Shown: positions 41,316 to 53,120 of the stretch, piece by piece
Position numbering within the stretch: the stretch's first letter is position 1
Layout of the letters: every line of letters begins with the position of its first letter
Assembly: GCA_014529385.2 (NCBI GenBank)
Contig: CM043947.1
Span: 102,732,811-102,796,810 of the forward strand
Source of the DNA: Adiantum capillus-veneris
Lineage: Eukaryota > Streptophyta > Polypodiopsida > Polypodiales > Pteridaceae
Length of the DNA: 64,000 nucleotides
Reading direction: 5' to 3'
Program-made: the position numbers and the translations under genes
Notes under the pieces: model-generated
What the model saw: only the letters and a program-made list of their open reading frames with translations
Told to the model about the DNA's origin: nothing
Databases searched by the model: none

Positions 41316-42262
41316 AACCGGTCGGCTTCAAAAATCTTATCTTTCGTGCTAAGAAAGGGTGGAACCTTCGTAGCAAATTCAATAATCTCAAATGGTGCCT
41401 TCCCCATCAAAGAGTAAATTGTGTTATTGTAGGCAAATTCCACCAAGGGCAAAATACTTTTCCCATGTAGTCTTCTGATCCAAAGAAGAAGACTTCAACA
41501 AATCTAGTACAACTGAATTTGCAATCTCAGATTGCCTATCTGTCTGCGGGTGGAAAGATGACGAGAACTGCAGCCGTGTGCCAATGTTCTCCCAAATAGC
41601 CTTCCAAAAAAAACTTGTGAATCTGGGGTCTCTGTCGGAGACAATCGTCTCAGGCATGCCATGTAATCTGAAGATCTGGGCCACAAACAGTCTCGCTAAG
41701 TGATTCGGCTTGACTTTTTTTTCATTGGAATGAAATGAGCTTGCTTGCTAAATGTGTCAATAACAGTCCAGATACCATCGTGACCACTCTGTGTTCTTGG
41801 GAGATCAAAAATGAAATCCATTGCAATACTTTCCCAGGGGCGGGTGGGTATGGGTAAAGGCTGTAACAATCCTTGTGCTTTATGCCTGTCAAACTTGACC
41901 TTCTGGCATACCAAGTAACTGCATACAAAATCGTCCATGTCCTTCTTGAGTCTCGGCCAAAAGAAGTATCTCTCCACACCTTTTAAGGTGGTAGCAATGC
42001 CGCGGTGACCCGTAAATGGTGGACAGTGGCATTCGGTTAAAACCTTTTCCCTCAACGGCTGTGTAACGCACATCGTTTTCTTCATCAAGTAGCCATCCCG
42101 AATGGAATATCCCGCTACTACCTCCCCATTCCGTATCCGAGTGAAAATATCCGCAAAATCTGTATCTGTGGCAGACTGATCGACCATATCCTCGAAGCTC
42201 TTATGATGTATCGCGAAAATAACCAGAACCAACGGCTTCCGGGACAAAGCATCCGCCACCAA
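41316..42262 (-). pseudogene. Integrase core of the minus-strand gypsy element
   Basis: From 42262: an RNase H tail (VADALSRKP), then HCPPFTGHRG ... YLVCQKVKF, the HHCC zinc domain with H-x-H-like and C..C spacing partly kept, SIAMDFIFDLPRT with the first catalytic Asp, and TVIDTFSKQAHFIP. A frameshift near 41690 leads to PETIVSDRDPRF (second Asp) and SSSFHPQTDRQSEIAN (catalytic Glu). A further shift near 41425 leads to VEFAYNNTIYSLMGKAPFEI-like sequence up to MITE 2. Few lesions, so the copy is fairly young. Confidence 0.85.
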
Positions 42263-43430
42263 GTTCTTTAGTCCCTACACATGGACAATCTGGAAGTGAA
42301 ATTGTGACAAGATGTTTGCCCACTACATTTGCTTTTCCGATAGCTGCTTCTGTGACAAGAAGTAGCATAAATTCTGGTGATCTGTGAAGACCGTAAAATC
42401 GGCTCCGAGTAGGTAATGTTGCCACCGAGTAAGAGCATGGATAACCGCCAAAAGCTCTTTCTCATATGTCTGTGTTGTCAATTCCGGCCTTGAGAACAAA
42501 TCAGCTCTCGTAGGCAATGACATGGCCTTCTTGCATTAAGACCGCATCCAGACTACGACCACAAGGCTCAAACATCACAATGTACTTCGAATGATTTTTG
42601 CAAATCCGTTAAAGTCAAAACTAGTCCCGTAGTCAATTTCTCTTTCAATGTCTAAAAGGCAGTCACCTCTGTTGGTCCCACGAGAAAGGGACTCCTTTCT
42701 GTGTCAAAATATGCAAAGGGGAAGCAACCTCTGCAAACTTTCTAATGAACCACCGGTAATAAGAACATAAGCCCAATCACAGATAGTCTTTATCTTGGCC
42801 GGGTCCATCTGCACTCTTGCAGCTAAGACAGTGTGTCCCAAAATGTGTATCTTAGGTAGGAAAAAATTCACTTTTCTTTGCATTAATCACCAACTTGTGA
42901 TCTCGTAATGCCTGAAAGACTTGTAGCAGATGTTCTCTATGTTCAGCCTCATCTTTGGAGAAGACAATAATGTCATCAAAGAAAGTGCCAACAAAAGATC
43001 TATACTCTCTGAAAATCCTGTCGAGCGTTCGGTTAAAGGTTGCTGGAGCATTGGTAAGCCCAAAAGGCATCACCAAAAACGCGAATAAACCGAAAGTCGT
43101 CCGAAAAGATGTCTTGTAGACATCTCCTGGCGCGATTCAAATTTGATGATATCCGCTCTTCAAATCGATCCTGCTGAAACAAGGGGATCCCTGTAATCTG
43201 TCTAGAATATCATCGATCCTAGGAATCGGAAATCTGTTCTTGATGGGTGGTGATTTTGTTGAGAGCTCTATAATCGTTGCACATTCTCCAAGATCCGTCT
43301 TTCTTCAAAACCAACAACACTGGAGAGCAGTATGGTGAAGTACTCGGCTGGATAAGACCCTTTTCCAAGAGGTCTTTCACTTGGTTCATAAACTCTTTAT
43401 TCTGGACTCGACTCATACGGTAAGGTGGCT
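42263..43430 (-). pseudogene. RT and RNase H of the minus-strand gypsy element
   Basis: From 43430: [40 protein letters not shown] and DYRALNKIT (RT fingers), then a damaged DLKSGYHQI region, VMPFGLTNAPATFNRTLDRI and the catalytic FFDDIIVFSKDEAEH (42960-42990). A stop and frameshifts precede the RNase H part, where ELTTQTYEKELLAVIHALTR and TVFTDHQNLCYFLSQKQLSE are readable (42523-42323). Sequence and order match the plus-strand copy at 45190-46420. Confidence 0.85.
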
Positions 43431-43985
43431 AGTTTGGTGGTGTGCTTCCAGGTATCAGATCAATGGTATGATCCTTGGGACGAGCTGTTGCTTGGCAGGT
43501 CCTCTGAAAAGCAATCGGCATGAGTGTGGAGAAAAATCATGGCGTTCTTTATCAAGGTCAAAACATACTCGACCTTCAATCATCATTCAGTTCTCTCCAG
43601 AAAATCAAGGAAAGAAGCTGAATTTCATCAAGTACAATCTCTGTGCCCTTCATTTGTCAAAGTCGCTTTCAACCACGGCATTGTTCTTTTGGTACCAAGG
43701 GATTTCGAGGAGGATGTCACAACCTCCCAAGGGCATTACGTAGAAGTCCTCGTGCCCTGAACACCCCTGACATTGCAAACGAAGTTTGCCAATGATCGGT
43801 GTAATGTCATCATCCCGTCCGGGTGCCGCTAGAATTATCTCTGCCTGTGGTCTCAGCCTGTCGGGCGTAATTCCAAATCGAGCCGCCAATTCAAGTGAAA
43901 AGAAGTTGGCCTTGGCTCCTCCATCAAAGAAAATGAGGGCTCCCTATTCTTTCACTTTGCCCTTAGTGCGGCAAAGTTTGTACTT
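43431..43985 (-). pseudogene. Protease region of the minus-strand gypsy element
   Basis: The open stretch 43889-43650 reads AARFGITPDRLRPQAEIILA, IGKLRLQCQGCSGHEDFYVM and LGGCDILLEIPWYQKN, the C-terminal half of a gypsy protease (GxDILLGxPW). Upstream, KAKFLFFDGGAKANFF-like remains mark the active-site region near 43930 with DGG (GGAKAN). Frameshifts on both sides. Confidence 0.65.
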
Positions 43986-44960
43986 TCGTTTATCTGATTC
44001 GGTTCGGGCCCCACGCAATGTGGTAAGTTTTGCTTTCATCTACCTTTTCTGCCACATTCCTCTGCTGCTCTGGAACTTTCTGGCCTGTCTTCGATCTGTT
44101 CTTGTTGTGCCTTTTTGGGGCACTTTGCGGAAATGTGCCCATGTTCCCCGGATCCAAAACACTTCTCCTCTTTGAGATAGATAACCCTTTCTCTAAGAGT
44201 CTGTCGGGGATGTTTATCATTCTTTTCTTTGTTCTGGGAACTCTTTCTCTTTCTACTTTCATTGTGAGAGGTCTGATGGGTTCTCTGAGTCAAGATCTCA
44301 TCAGTGCGGTAAGTCAAATTTCCCGAATGTATCGCAAAAACCCCGTCTCACATGACCCATCAATTCTTCAAAAGAATTCAACTTCTGTTCCAAGCAGTAG
44401 TCTCAGATCTTTGTAGGAAGTCCGTAGCAAAACCGCTCAATCTGTTCCTTAAACAAGACCTTCGTAAATGAAGAGGCTGGTAGGAAAGAGTTCCAGAATC
44501 TCTTGCAATAATCGTCCAAATAATCTCCCTTGGTCATTCGAAGATTATTCCAAGCATTTCGTATATCTCTTTCGTACTCCCGAGGCAGCCAATAAAAAGC
44601 CTTTCAACCATTTAACCGGAGCTTCCTTTCTCAATAGAAGAGTGAACCACCATGTTCGAGAATCTCGGAAAGGATTCAATTCGAGTGTCCACCTTCTTTA
44701 AATTCTTTTACCTTCTTGCTTTCATCTTTGAGGAAGTCATATTGGTTGGCTTTATAAAAAATGTTTCTTCTTTGCATAAAACATGTGATCGTCGGAGTCC
44801 AAAGTATATGAGGATGAGTCCTCGGTAGAATTGTCAGAAACTGGGCGAAATCTAGGCTTCTTTGCCTTTTTCTTGCCCTTTCCGAAGCTTTGCTTTTTGC
44901 TTCGCTTGTCCATGTCTTTCTGCGAGTACAGGTTCTGCTTTTCTGCACTTGTGTGTCTTT
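43986..44960 (-). pseudogene. Gag of the minus-strand gypsy element
   Basis: From 44948: basic and acidic linker (SKKQSFGKGKKKAK-like; EDSSSYTLDSDDHMFYAKKK), a capsid domain with an internal deletion compared with the 36.6-37.4 kb copy, then IHSGNLTYRTDEILTQRTHQ and the zinc knuckle CFGSGEHGHISAKC in which the second Cys is Ser. Stops and frameshifts are frequent. No 5' LTR or PBS is found beyond 44960. Confidence 0.7.
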
Positions 44961-45189
44961 TCGGCTTTACTCCCTACCTGAGAGGAGAAGCAATGGCCAC
45001 ATGCCATCTCGAGTAAATCTTATCAATCGGGTAATTCCTCAGATGTATCACCAATCTCGGGTCCTTGGAGTACTTAATCAATCTGTTCACACATATGCCA
45101 ATCTGCAGTTGACGTTTGTACTCCTTTTCTAGCAAACTTGTCCGAATTTTTTTTTTGCCCAAATCTTCATTCTTTTCTTCAATTCTCCA
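44961..45189. other. Junction between oppositely oriented gypsy copies
   Basis: Minus-strand reading VIHLRNYPIDKIYSRWHV and plus-strand RT both fade here; a T10 run lies near 45147. No LTR, PBS or target duplication seen. Confidence 0.4.
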
Positions 45190-46425
45190 CCATATAGGGT
45201 TAGTGCAGCCCAACAGAAAGAGATTATGAGTCAGGTCAACGAGCTTTTAGAGAAGGGGCTGATTCAGCCCAGTTCATCCCCTTTTTGTTCGCCTCTACTC
45301 TGAGTGCAGAAGAAGGATGGTTCATGGCGCATGTGCATTGACTATCGCGCCTTGAATAAGAATACCATCAAGAACAGGTTCCCCATACGGAGATAGATGA
45401 CATTCGTGATCGGCTTGAGGGAGCGTCATTGTTTATAAGGATAGACCTAAAGAGTGGGTACCATCAGATACGCATTAAGCCAAAAGATGTCCATAAGACT
45501 GCATTCAGGACAACATTTTGTCTCTATGAGTTTCTTGTCATGCCATTTGGTCTCACAAATACTCCTGCCACGTTTAATAGAATGATGGACATAAGTTTTA
45601 GACCACACAGAAACTTGGTGGGTACCTTCTTTGATGACATGATTGTCTACTCAAAGTCCGAAGAGGAGCATAGGGATCACTTGACCACAGTTTTCAATGA
45701 GTTACGCAAGAAGATGCTACTCATTAATGCGAAGAAGAGTGAATTCTTTTTGGAAGAGATTCACTTTCTTGGGCACATTGTTTCAAAGGATGGGGTATGC
45801 ATGGATCCCGTCAAAGTGGAAGCAATCAAGTCGTGGCCAGACTTGAAGCCCGTATATGACATTTGAAGCTTTCTAGGCTTATGTTCCTAATACAGGAGGT
45901 TCATCCGAAATTTTGCTGAGATTGCTTCTCCACTCCGTGCACTGCAAGGAAAAGGAGTTACTTTCAAATGGTCAGCCAAGGAAATTTTAGTGTTCAAACA
46001 CTTGAAAGAGAAGTTGACTTCAGATTCGGTAATCATTTTGCCAGATCTTTCGAAACCTTTTGTGGTTCAATGTGATGCGTGTGGCCATAGTCTTGGTGCA
46101 GCTCTACTGCAGAATGGCTGAGTAGTCGAATATGAGAGCATAATTCTTTTGAAGACCGAAAGGAACTTGCAAGTCTATGAGAAAGAATTGCTGGCAGTAA
46201 TTCATGCTCTCACTAGTTGGAAACACTATCTGCTACGGGCTGATTTTGTTGTCCAAACAGATTATCAAACCTTGCGATATTTTCTCACACAAACGAAGTT
46301 GTTTGAGAAGCACATGCCATGGGCAAACATCTTGTCAATGTTCCATTTTCAGATTGTGCATGTGCAAGGGAAAAACAAGGTGGTGGCTGATCCATTGTCA
46401 CGAAAGCCCCAAATTTCAGCAGTGT
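45190..46425 (+). pseudogene. RT-RNase H of a plus-strand gypsy element
   Basis: Starts mid-RT at PPYRVSAAQQKEIMSQVNEL, with [18 protein letters not shown]; after a frameshift near 45395 the open frame 45429-45866 gives [38 protein letters not shown] and catalytic FFDDMIVYSKSEEEHRDH. A TGA at 45864 and others interrupt FLGLCSYYRRFI and the RNase H (VVQCDACGHSLGAALLQNG, keeping the first Asp; YEKELLAVIHAL; TDYQTLRYFLTQ). Gag, protease, 5' LTR and PBS are absent, so the copy is 5' truncated. Confidence 0.85.
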
Positions 46426-47410
46426 CAATTCCGTACCATTGTGAACTAGACGAAATGAAGACACAATATGCTGAAGATTCAGATTTTGCAAGGATCTATG
46501 ACTTGCTTGTTGATGGGCAACATCATGAGCACTTTATGCTTAAGAATGACTTTCTCATGATGCATGGAAAGTTATGCGTTACTAAACAATTACGGCCAAA
46601 GATTTTGATGGAAATTCATGCTCCACCTAATGCTGGGCATCGTGGAATTGATGCGATAGTGAAAGGGGTTGAGGCATTCTTCTATTGGCCAGCTTTGCGT
46701 CAAGATGTTGACACATTTGTAAGTTCATGCTTAGTTGCCAAAAAGTCAAATTTGACAGGCAAAAGCAACCGGGATTTGTTGCCGCCATTGCCGATCCTTG
46801 ATAGGCCATGGGAAAGCATAGCGATGGACTTTATCTTTGATCTTCCGCAAATAGCAATGATGGGATTTGGACTATCATTTGTAGATTCAGTAAACATGCC
46901 CATTTCATTCCTGTTAGGAAGAAGATAAAGCCTGAACACATGGTCAAGATATTCATGAGCAATATCTTTAAATATCATGGAATGCCTCAGTGAATTGTCA
47001 CAGGGATCCACGTATGACGAGTCTTTTCTGAAAGGCATTGCGCTAAAGTTCTCTTCTTCGTTTCATCCGCAAACTGATGGGCAGTCAGAAGAGGCAAATT
47101 CTAATGTCTTGGATCTGCTCAAATGTTATGTGTCAGAGCACAAGGCAACTTGGGAACACCATCTCCCATTGGTTGAATATGCTTACAATAACATTGCATA
47201 CGTCAACAGGTAAGGCACCGTTTGAGATAGTGGAAGGAGGGATAAAAGTCCCGCCCATTTTGTAGACTAAGGACAAGATTTTTGAGGCAGACAAGTATGT
47301 GCAAGATGTGGATGAAACATACAAGAAGATAAAGATTGCTCTTGAGAAGACTCGGGCTAAGCAAAAGAAAGTTGCTGATCGTCACCGTCGTGAACTTTAT
47401 TTTCACTTGG
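46426..47410 (+). pseudogene. Integrase of the plus-strand gypsy element
   Basis: The frame from 46149 continues through HAPPNAGHRGIDAIVKGVEA and SCLVAKKSN (HHCC zinc domain with the last Cys lost), then SIAMDFIFDLP with the first catalytic Asp, ending at 46928. The second Asp region is scrambled near 46995 (PQ, stop, IVTGIHV). From 47040 KFSSSFHPQTDGQSEEANSN retains the catalytic Glu, followed by LPLVEYAYNN and GKAPFEIVEG. Single-base lesions throughout. Confidence 0.8.
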
Positions 47411-47866
47411 TGATTGGGTGCTTTTGCGCTTTGAAAAGACAAGGTTAAGGAAAAGGAAAGGCAAGGAACGTTTGTTTCCTAAGCTCAGTATGCGATATTA
47501 TGGTCCTTTTCAGATTTCAGAAAAGATCAGGGATGTAGCTTACGGGTTGAAGCTACTAGAAGGCTGGAAAATACATAATGCTTTCATGTCAGCCTTCTAA
47601 GACCCTTTGTTGGTAATGTGCCGGAGGATATGCTTGATGAGGAACAACCCGAAGTGGAAGAATTGGATGAGATCCTTGTTCTTGAACAGATATTGGCACA
47701 TAAGGAAAGGAAGTTTAGAGGAAAGGTTGCAAGACGCTACTTGGTGAAGTTCAAGAACTGTCCATCTTTGGATGCCAAATGGATGGAAGAGTCTGAATTG
47801 GTTGATTCACTTCAGCTATTGCAATTGTACCTTGAAGCCTTTCAGATGGAACCCACAGTGATTTGA
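47411..47866 (+). pseudogene. Integrase C-terminus with chromodomain (plus copy)
   Basis: [40 protein letters not shown] (GPF/Y) then a one-base shift at about 47590 and an open frame with [40 protein letters not shown] and LQLLQLYLEAF, ending at TGA 47864-47866. The chromodomain should direct insertion to modified histone H3 chromatin (family knowledge). This is the best-preserved chromodomain in the window. Confidence 0.85.
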
Positions 47867-48175
47867 TGTGACCTTTTTGGAACAAGGCAAGAGCATGGAT
47901 CGTGATGCTCAAGAGCGTAGTTAAGCAATTGTATCTACTCTTTCCATACAGAATTTAGCTAGAGAAGTTTGTGCTTGAGAGTATACTAGAAGACTTCTAT
48001 GCTTGATATATGTGTGGTAGCTAAGTTGTTGGGATTGTTTAATCGTCCAACACTACATTTCCGGAAGCATGTATATCTTGGATTCCGATCATCGAATATA
48101 TGTGATATTAGGAGATATTGACATGTATTATTGGCATGCAAGCGAGGTCGCTTGCAATCTTTCAAGGGTGGGGTG
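47867..48175 (+). promoter_or_regulatory. 3' noncoding region and polypurine tract (plus copy)
   Basis: About 300 bp without coding motifs end in TTTCAAGGGTGGGGTG, a purine tract directly before the LTR start. Confidence 0.6.
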
Positions 48176-49468
48176 TGTCACCAGGAGGTGTATTTTTCCT
48201 GTTGCCTTCCATAAATAAGTACTAGATATTTTTATTTATTTTTTACTTTTACTTGTTTTCCTCGGAACCCTTGAAAAGGTGCAAGTGGACATTGCATGGC
48301 CAGTGTGAAACGGCTGTGGCCGAACAGGTTTCTCGCATCGGGAGTCTAGGTCGGTCAGTCTGGGATTGGTCGGGCTAGTTAGCACTGAATTCTGATGAGT
48401 ATGGAAGCCTGTGTGCACCAAATGAAATTTGGGCCACTCGAAAAGTCACTTACAACTCTATAAGTGAGTGGGAACTAGGGTTTTAACTTAAAAAGGCAAA
48501 CTGGACACTTGGCAGGAGGAGAGCAGCGTGCAGGACACCTCAGCAAGAGGAGGCGCCCAAATGAGGTTGAGGGCTGATTTTTGCCATTAAGTGACCTACA
48601 GTGTGTGTGAGTAGTGGGTGCAGGTCTACAGCTTTAATGGAAAGCTTGCCTTCTCCTCTGTCTCATGTAGTGCTATGACTTGCTCTCGTACATCTCTCTC
48701 CCCCCTTTGGCACATATGGTAATGCCCCACTAGTTGGGCTACTCAGATGAATATGTACAGTTCTGGGGGTTTATGCACGTTTGCCAAGGGAAGAGCCTTC
48801 TAAACAGGAACCCGATTAGCTATTTGCTAATCCCCCAAAGGTACGCACAGTTCCATCGCGAAAGATTGCGAGTTTGGAGAGTTTTCTTATGTGAAAACTC
48901 GTCCAATTCACAAGGGAAATTTCCCATTGCGTGCGGGAGTCCTTGGGACACGCGTAGGCGTGTTCGCTCCGCTAAAAACGATCTGAAATAGGGAATTACA
49001 GCCTGCTGTGTTTTTCTGCAGGTTTAGGGTTTCACACCTAAACTGCAAGGGAACACCAGAGGAGCTTCATGAGAGCCTTGGGATGCGTGTACAGGCTTTT
49101 GGGCACCCGGCAGTGAAAAACAGAGAACTACAGCCCGCTGAATTTTTGTGACAGCTCACCAGAAAGCTACCAGATAGCGAGGGAATTCGCCCTAGACAGG
49201 TACTTTTGGCCTACAGGGGTTTTTGCGCCGTTATGTTGCCGAAATCAGGTCGGAAACCCGCATTTTCAGCCCTCTCCAGGTTTGGACAGCTTTGTGAAAG
49301 CTTGTACTAAGTGGTCGGATTGTCTATCTTAAATTGAATAAGAAAAAACCGAAAGGGGCGCCAGTCTTTGGGGCATACAGGGTGTCGGTCTCGTGTGCGC
49401 AGTGACATTCTAGTCGCTGGACACATCTGTGTTCTCTTTCCTTCTCAGTGCTCTGTGTAAAGTTAACA
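48176..49468 (+). mobile_element. 3' LTR D (1,293 bp) of the plus-strand gypsy element
   Basis: Starts TGTCACCAGGAGG, ends AAGTTAACA. It is more than twice as long as LTRs B1-B4 yet holds the same GAAAGGGGCGCCAGTCTTTG box (49349-49375) at a similar distance from its 3' end. The body otherwise looks unrelated to B. Confidence 0.7.
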
Positions 49469-50146
49469 GGTAATTGAAATAGTAAAGCCCTATGCGTTGT
49501 ACATGCTGGTTAAACATGGTATACAGAGGGTTGGGTCCTCTCATAAGACAACAAGAGGGGAGGAGAGCTCATGGCTATGGAGCTCCCCCTCCCCTTTGCG
49601 TAGGCATGTGGCACTGTGTGTTGGCTCTACGTGGTGGTGCTTTTGGCCTTGTCAGTGGTGGCGGCAGATCCGGTGGTTGTTAGCGTTGTCCGCTTGGGGC
49701 AGTTTCTCACTTGGGGGGGCCAAAGGGCCTCTTTCTTTTATGTGAGGGTACCCTCCCACCTACTGGCACTTCCGCAAGGCCTCATAAATTGGGGTTCAAG
49801 GGGTGGTTCCCATGCGGGTGGCGGGTCATTTAGGAAATTCCCAATCCGAGACCGACAAGTGTGAGATAAAGAAGTGGTTGCTAAATATGTAAAAAGACAC
49901 CTTTTTTTTGAACGTTTTGGCAACAGGAAGGGTTTTTTTTTTTCTGCACTACAGAGAAGAGGTGAGGAGTTTCTTTTGAAGGAAGGCTTGTAAATGCTAT
50001 CTAATTGAAGCTAGCCCTTTTCACACATCAATTTCTTTGCCATCTTCCCTTTCCCTCTTCTTTTATACTTATCTCTTGCGTTGTGGTGCCGACTGAGTGC
50101 TCATCTGGGGCCATTTGTGTTGGAGAGAGAGAGAGAGATTGAATTA
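49469..50146. other. No gene recognised
   Basis: Motif-free short ORFs. A small (GA)n lies near 50125-50140, just outside the stop of the LINE ORF1 on the minus strand. Confidence 0.4.
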
Positions 50147-51019
50147 TCATCCACGGAGGTCATATATGACCCATGGAACCAAAAACACATTACAACAATT
50201 CCTTCTCAGTGCGGGCTGATACATATCAGCTAAGGATTGAGGGTCCATCAAGAGGGTAGAGTAGAGAAAAAGAGAAAACACAAACCTAAGGAGGGTCGGC
50301 TGAGGGGAGGGATGGTTTGGGGTTTCGAAACTCCTGGATGAGCCACCCCGGTAGACTACCCATTTACCTTGTTTACGTGCTTCATGCATCTTCTTGAGCT
50401 CGCTCGCTTTACTCTTGAGTTGATTCATGGTTAATTCTTCAGCAATCCAAAGCTTTTTTCCCTTGAGAAGTCGAGATTGACATAGCAGGTTCAGACGCTC
50501 AGCTTTGTCCTTGAAAGTGAGTGTGCAATGCTCGGATGGCACATGTCTATGTGTATCGTTGATCCAGGAAACAGTTTCGGGCTTGATGTAGACAGATTGA
50601 AGAATGTCATTGAGCTTGATGATTGCTTCCTCGAGGGTGTCCTCCGTGGTACACCATGGTGAGTGTAGCCCCCCAATCCTGACCTTGAGGCCAAGAGATT
50701 CTTGTAGGGCTGCCTGTATCTTGGTGTCAATCTTCTTATGTGTTGCTTCAAGTGATTCTTTCTACACTGCCATGACAGTTTCTGTAAGTGAGGCTTCGAT
50801 TGCGTGTGCTTTTTCAAGCAGAGCTTGGCTCTCTACTTCCTTCGCATCTTCAAGCTTGCGTAGACGTTCTTTGAGTCTTTCATTCTCCCCAACGAGTTCT
50901 TGAATATGAGCCTCAAGGGCTGTGATTCGTGCTTCTTGGCGGGCCGCGGGGTCCTTCCTTGGTGCCGCTGCCACCGCAAGAAAGCTCTTGCGCGCAGTAG
51001 GGGTGCCAAAAGACGACAT
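50147..51019 (-). pseudogene. LINE ORF1 with coiled coil, one in-frame stop
   Basis: From ATG 51019 a single frame runs to 50147 (about 290 codons) broken only by TAG at 50762-50764. Residues about 25-80 form a coiled coil (EARITALEAHIQELVGENER; KLEDAKEVESQALLEKAHAI). After the stop an RRM-like part (EEAIIKLNDILQSVYIKPET) leads to the C-terminal LTFKDKAERLNLLCQSRLLK, GKKLWIAEELTMNQLKSKAS and HEARKQGKWVVYRGG. The phrase order F..K..R..L...R.LKG...I.EDLT...AR..GK..YR is typical of LINE ORF1 RNA-binding proteins. Such proteins coat LINE RNA. No ORF2 follows below 50147, so the copy is truncated or only ORF1 remains. Confidence 0.65.
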
Positions 51020-51440
51020 CGAGTCGGAAATTTCTGTTGGGCACGCAGTGGTGTGTGGGATTGAAGGCTTATGTTGATTTAAATTTTTTGGAGGTATGAA
51101 GCCAAGCTTTGGTATCGATGAGCAGAGGGTGGGGATTCAGTTCGACGGGTTGAGACAAAGGGAGAAGGCTTTGGGGTGGTGGTAGCACAGAAGGTGAGGA
51201 GTTAACCAGAGCAGTTGAGCAGTTGTGCCGACGAGCAAGTCGCCACAGCAGTAGACGCCTTGTTGACGAGAGTGTCGCAGAAGAAAAACGCGCATGCGAG
51301 TAGGTCGCTGTTGACGAGTATGTCGCAGCAAATAAAAAACGCGCTGTTGACGAGTAGATCTTGGGCATGGGCAGAGCTTGGGCATTAACGCCCCCCACAG
51401 GGCTGCCCTTGCCTAGGGGAGACTCGCAGGGGTTGAGGCT
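51020..51440 (-). other. Probable LINE 5' region with a short tandem repeat
   Basis: Precedes ORF1 on the minus strand. Between 51262 and 51356 TGTTGACGAG, GTGTCGCAG/ATGTCGCAG and AAAAACGCGC recur as two units. Confidence 0.4.
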
Positions 51441-51452
51441 GAGGCTTAGGTT

Positions 51453-51498
<46 letters not shown>

Positions 51499-51693
51499 TG
51501 AAATGTAATATTAATGTCTTCAAAAGGCCAAAATGACATATGAGACCAAACGATTACATGTGGTGAAATTAATACCAAGTCTGGGTACAAAAAGTACAAA
51601 GATCTGAAAAGAAAATAGTGGGTAGGGGTGGGGTGAAAGCTAATACAAAAGGAATACAAAGGGTGAGTTGATACAATGGAGCTCTCTGACAGT
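51453..51693 (-). repeat. LINE 3' tail, copy 1
   Basis: On the minus strand a 3' UTR-like block ends in CATTTCATTTCATTC then (TC)n (51453-51492). Copies with the same order lie at 53334-53588 and 63330-63420, in the same orientation. At 63 kb it follows a LINE C-terminus, so this is the 3' end of that LINE family. Confidence 0.6.
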
Positions 51694-52149
51694 CGAGGCA
51701 TCATATACATATACATCAGTATCCAAAAGGCTATAAAGATTCATTGTCCTCCAAGGTAGGCACTCTGTCGGGATGGCTCCTATGTCGTGCCAGTATGGTA
51801 TGGATCCTCTGTCGCAATCTGCGTCGATGTCAAGAGGGCCCCCTCATCCGTGGGCGACGGGATGACCGATGTCACGTGACACATCCAACCCTATGTGTTC
51901 GTGGACAAGCTACAACATGACCAGGGTTCAGTTTAGTCAAGTCACTCTAGAATAGGAAGTGATCTGGCACTTTTGTGAGTCTGTTCGCAGACCGTGCATG
52001 TCCAGACACTTAGACTAGATGCATATCCTCTGGTTGCACACAGCATGACCATCAGAATTACCATTAGAATCCATCAGGGGAATTTTCCAGTGCATTAAAA
52101 CCTATTTTTCCTATTTTTGACATTTTTCACTTATTATTTTGAAGTGACT
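51694..52149. other. No gene recognised
   Basis: May be LINE ORF2 remains upstream of tail 1 on the minus strand. No motif could be read. Confidence 0.3.
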
Positions 52150-52680
52150 TTTGTTGGGAACTAGGTAGGGCAATTTTGCTAAGATAATATATAAGCAAAC
52201 CAGAGTTAGCACTTTTTGGCAGAAGAGGCAGCAGGAACCGGTGTGTTCACAGGCAACTTCTCAGTAGGACCCCAAGATACCTAGCGTTTTTGCTCCACAA
52301 CAGATGGGCTAGCGTTTTTTGGACAAGAACTCAGATCAGCCAGCGTTTTTGTTTCTGCATCAGCCTGGTGACAGAACCACAGCAGACCAGCCTAGCGTTT
52401 TTGGATCAGCCTGGACCTCAGCGTTTTCGCAGTTCCGGCGCGACAAGACAACAAGAAGACCATCGTTTCAGTTTTCAGCAGTTAGCACCCACAATAGAAG
52501 TCCCAAACCTCGCAGATCTCACCTTCCCGCAGCAGATCCTCACCGCACGGTCAGATCCCGCGACGTTTGCAGATTCAGCCCGGAAAACGCAGATTTCAGC
52601 ATCTGCGTTTTCAGCGCGTCATCGTTGCATCGTCGCCATCGATATCGCCACCGACATAGAGTCAAAATTCAGCAGATAAA
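52150..52680 (+). mobile_element. Family A copy A3: LTR piece and GCGTTTT leader
   Basis: GGTAGGGCAATTTTGCTAAG and the TATA-like ATATATAAGC (52185-52195) match LTRs A1 and A2. The leader 52278-52620 holds AGCGTTTT about five times plus GAAAACGC and TGCGTTTTCAGCG. The canonical LTR 3' end and PBS are missing between them. Confidence 0.6.
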
Positions 52681-53039
52681 GATTTGCAGATTTCAGCTAT
52701 TAGCATTTCAGCCGTCTCGTCGTCGTCCTCATTGTCGTCGACATCGTCGGCAAGTCCGAGCATTGTAGAGATTTGTGCAATCATAAGTCGTCATAGAGAG
52801 TGGGGCCTTCGGAGGAGGGTTTGACAACATTCTGGTGTCGTATTCTTCTCTCTCTATCTCTCAGTCTCATGCACCTTCATTCACAGTGTTTATCCACTTT
52901 GTTTGTGTCCATTGCACTCTCTCACTAAAGGAACGGAAGGCTCTCCCTTTCGTAAGTAAAAGGAACCCTTGAGCACAGTTCGGAGCACTCATCTTGAGCA
53001 AAGTTCAACATTCACTGTTGCTGCACCTTACAACCGAGA

Positions 53040-53040
<1 letters not shown>
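52681..53040. other. No gene recognised
   Basis: Probably further family A interior; CGTCGTCGTCC-type repeats near 52715-52750. Confidence 0.3.

Positions 53041-53120
<80 letters not shown>

Noticed and set aside
49492-49864. Overlapping plus-strand Trp/Gly-rich ORFs
   Set aside because: Three frames open at once in low-complexity G-rich sequence; no motif.
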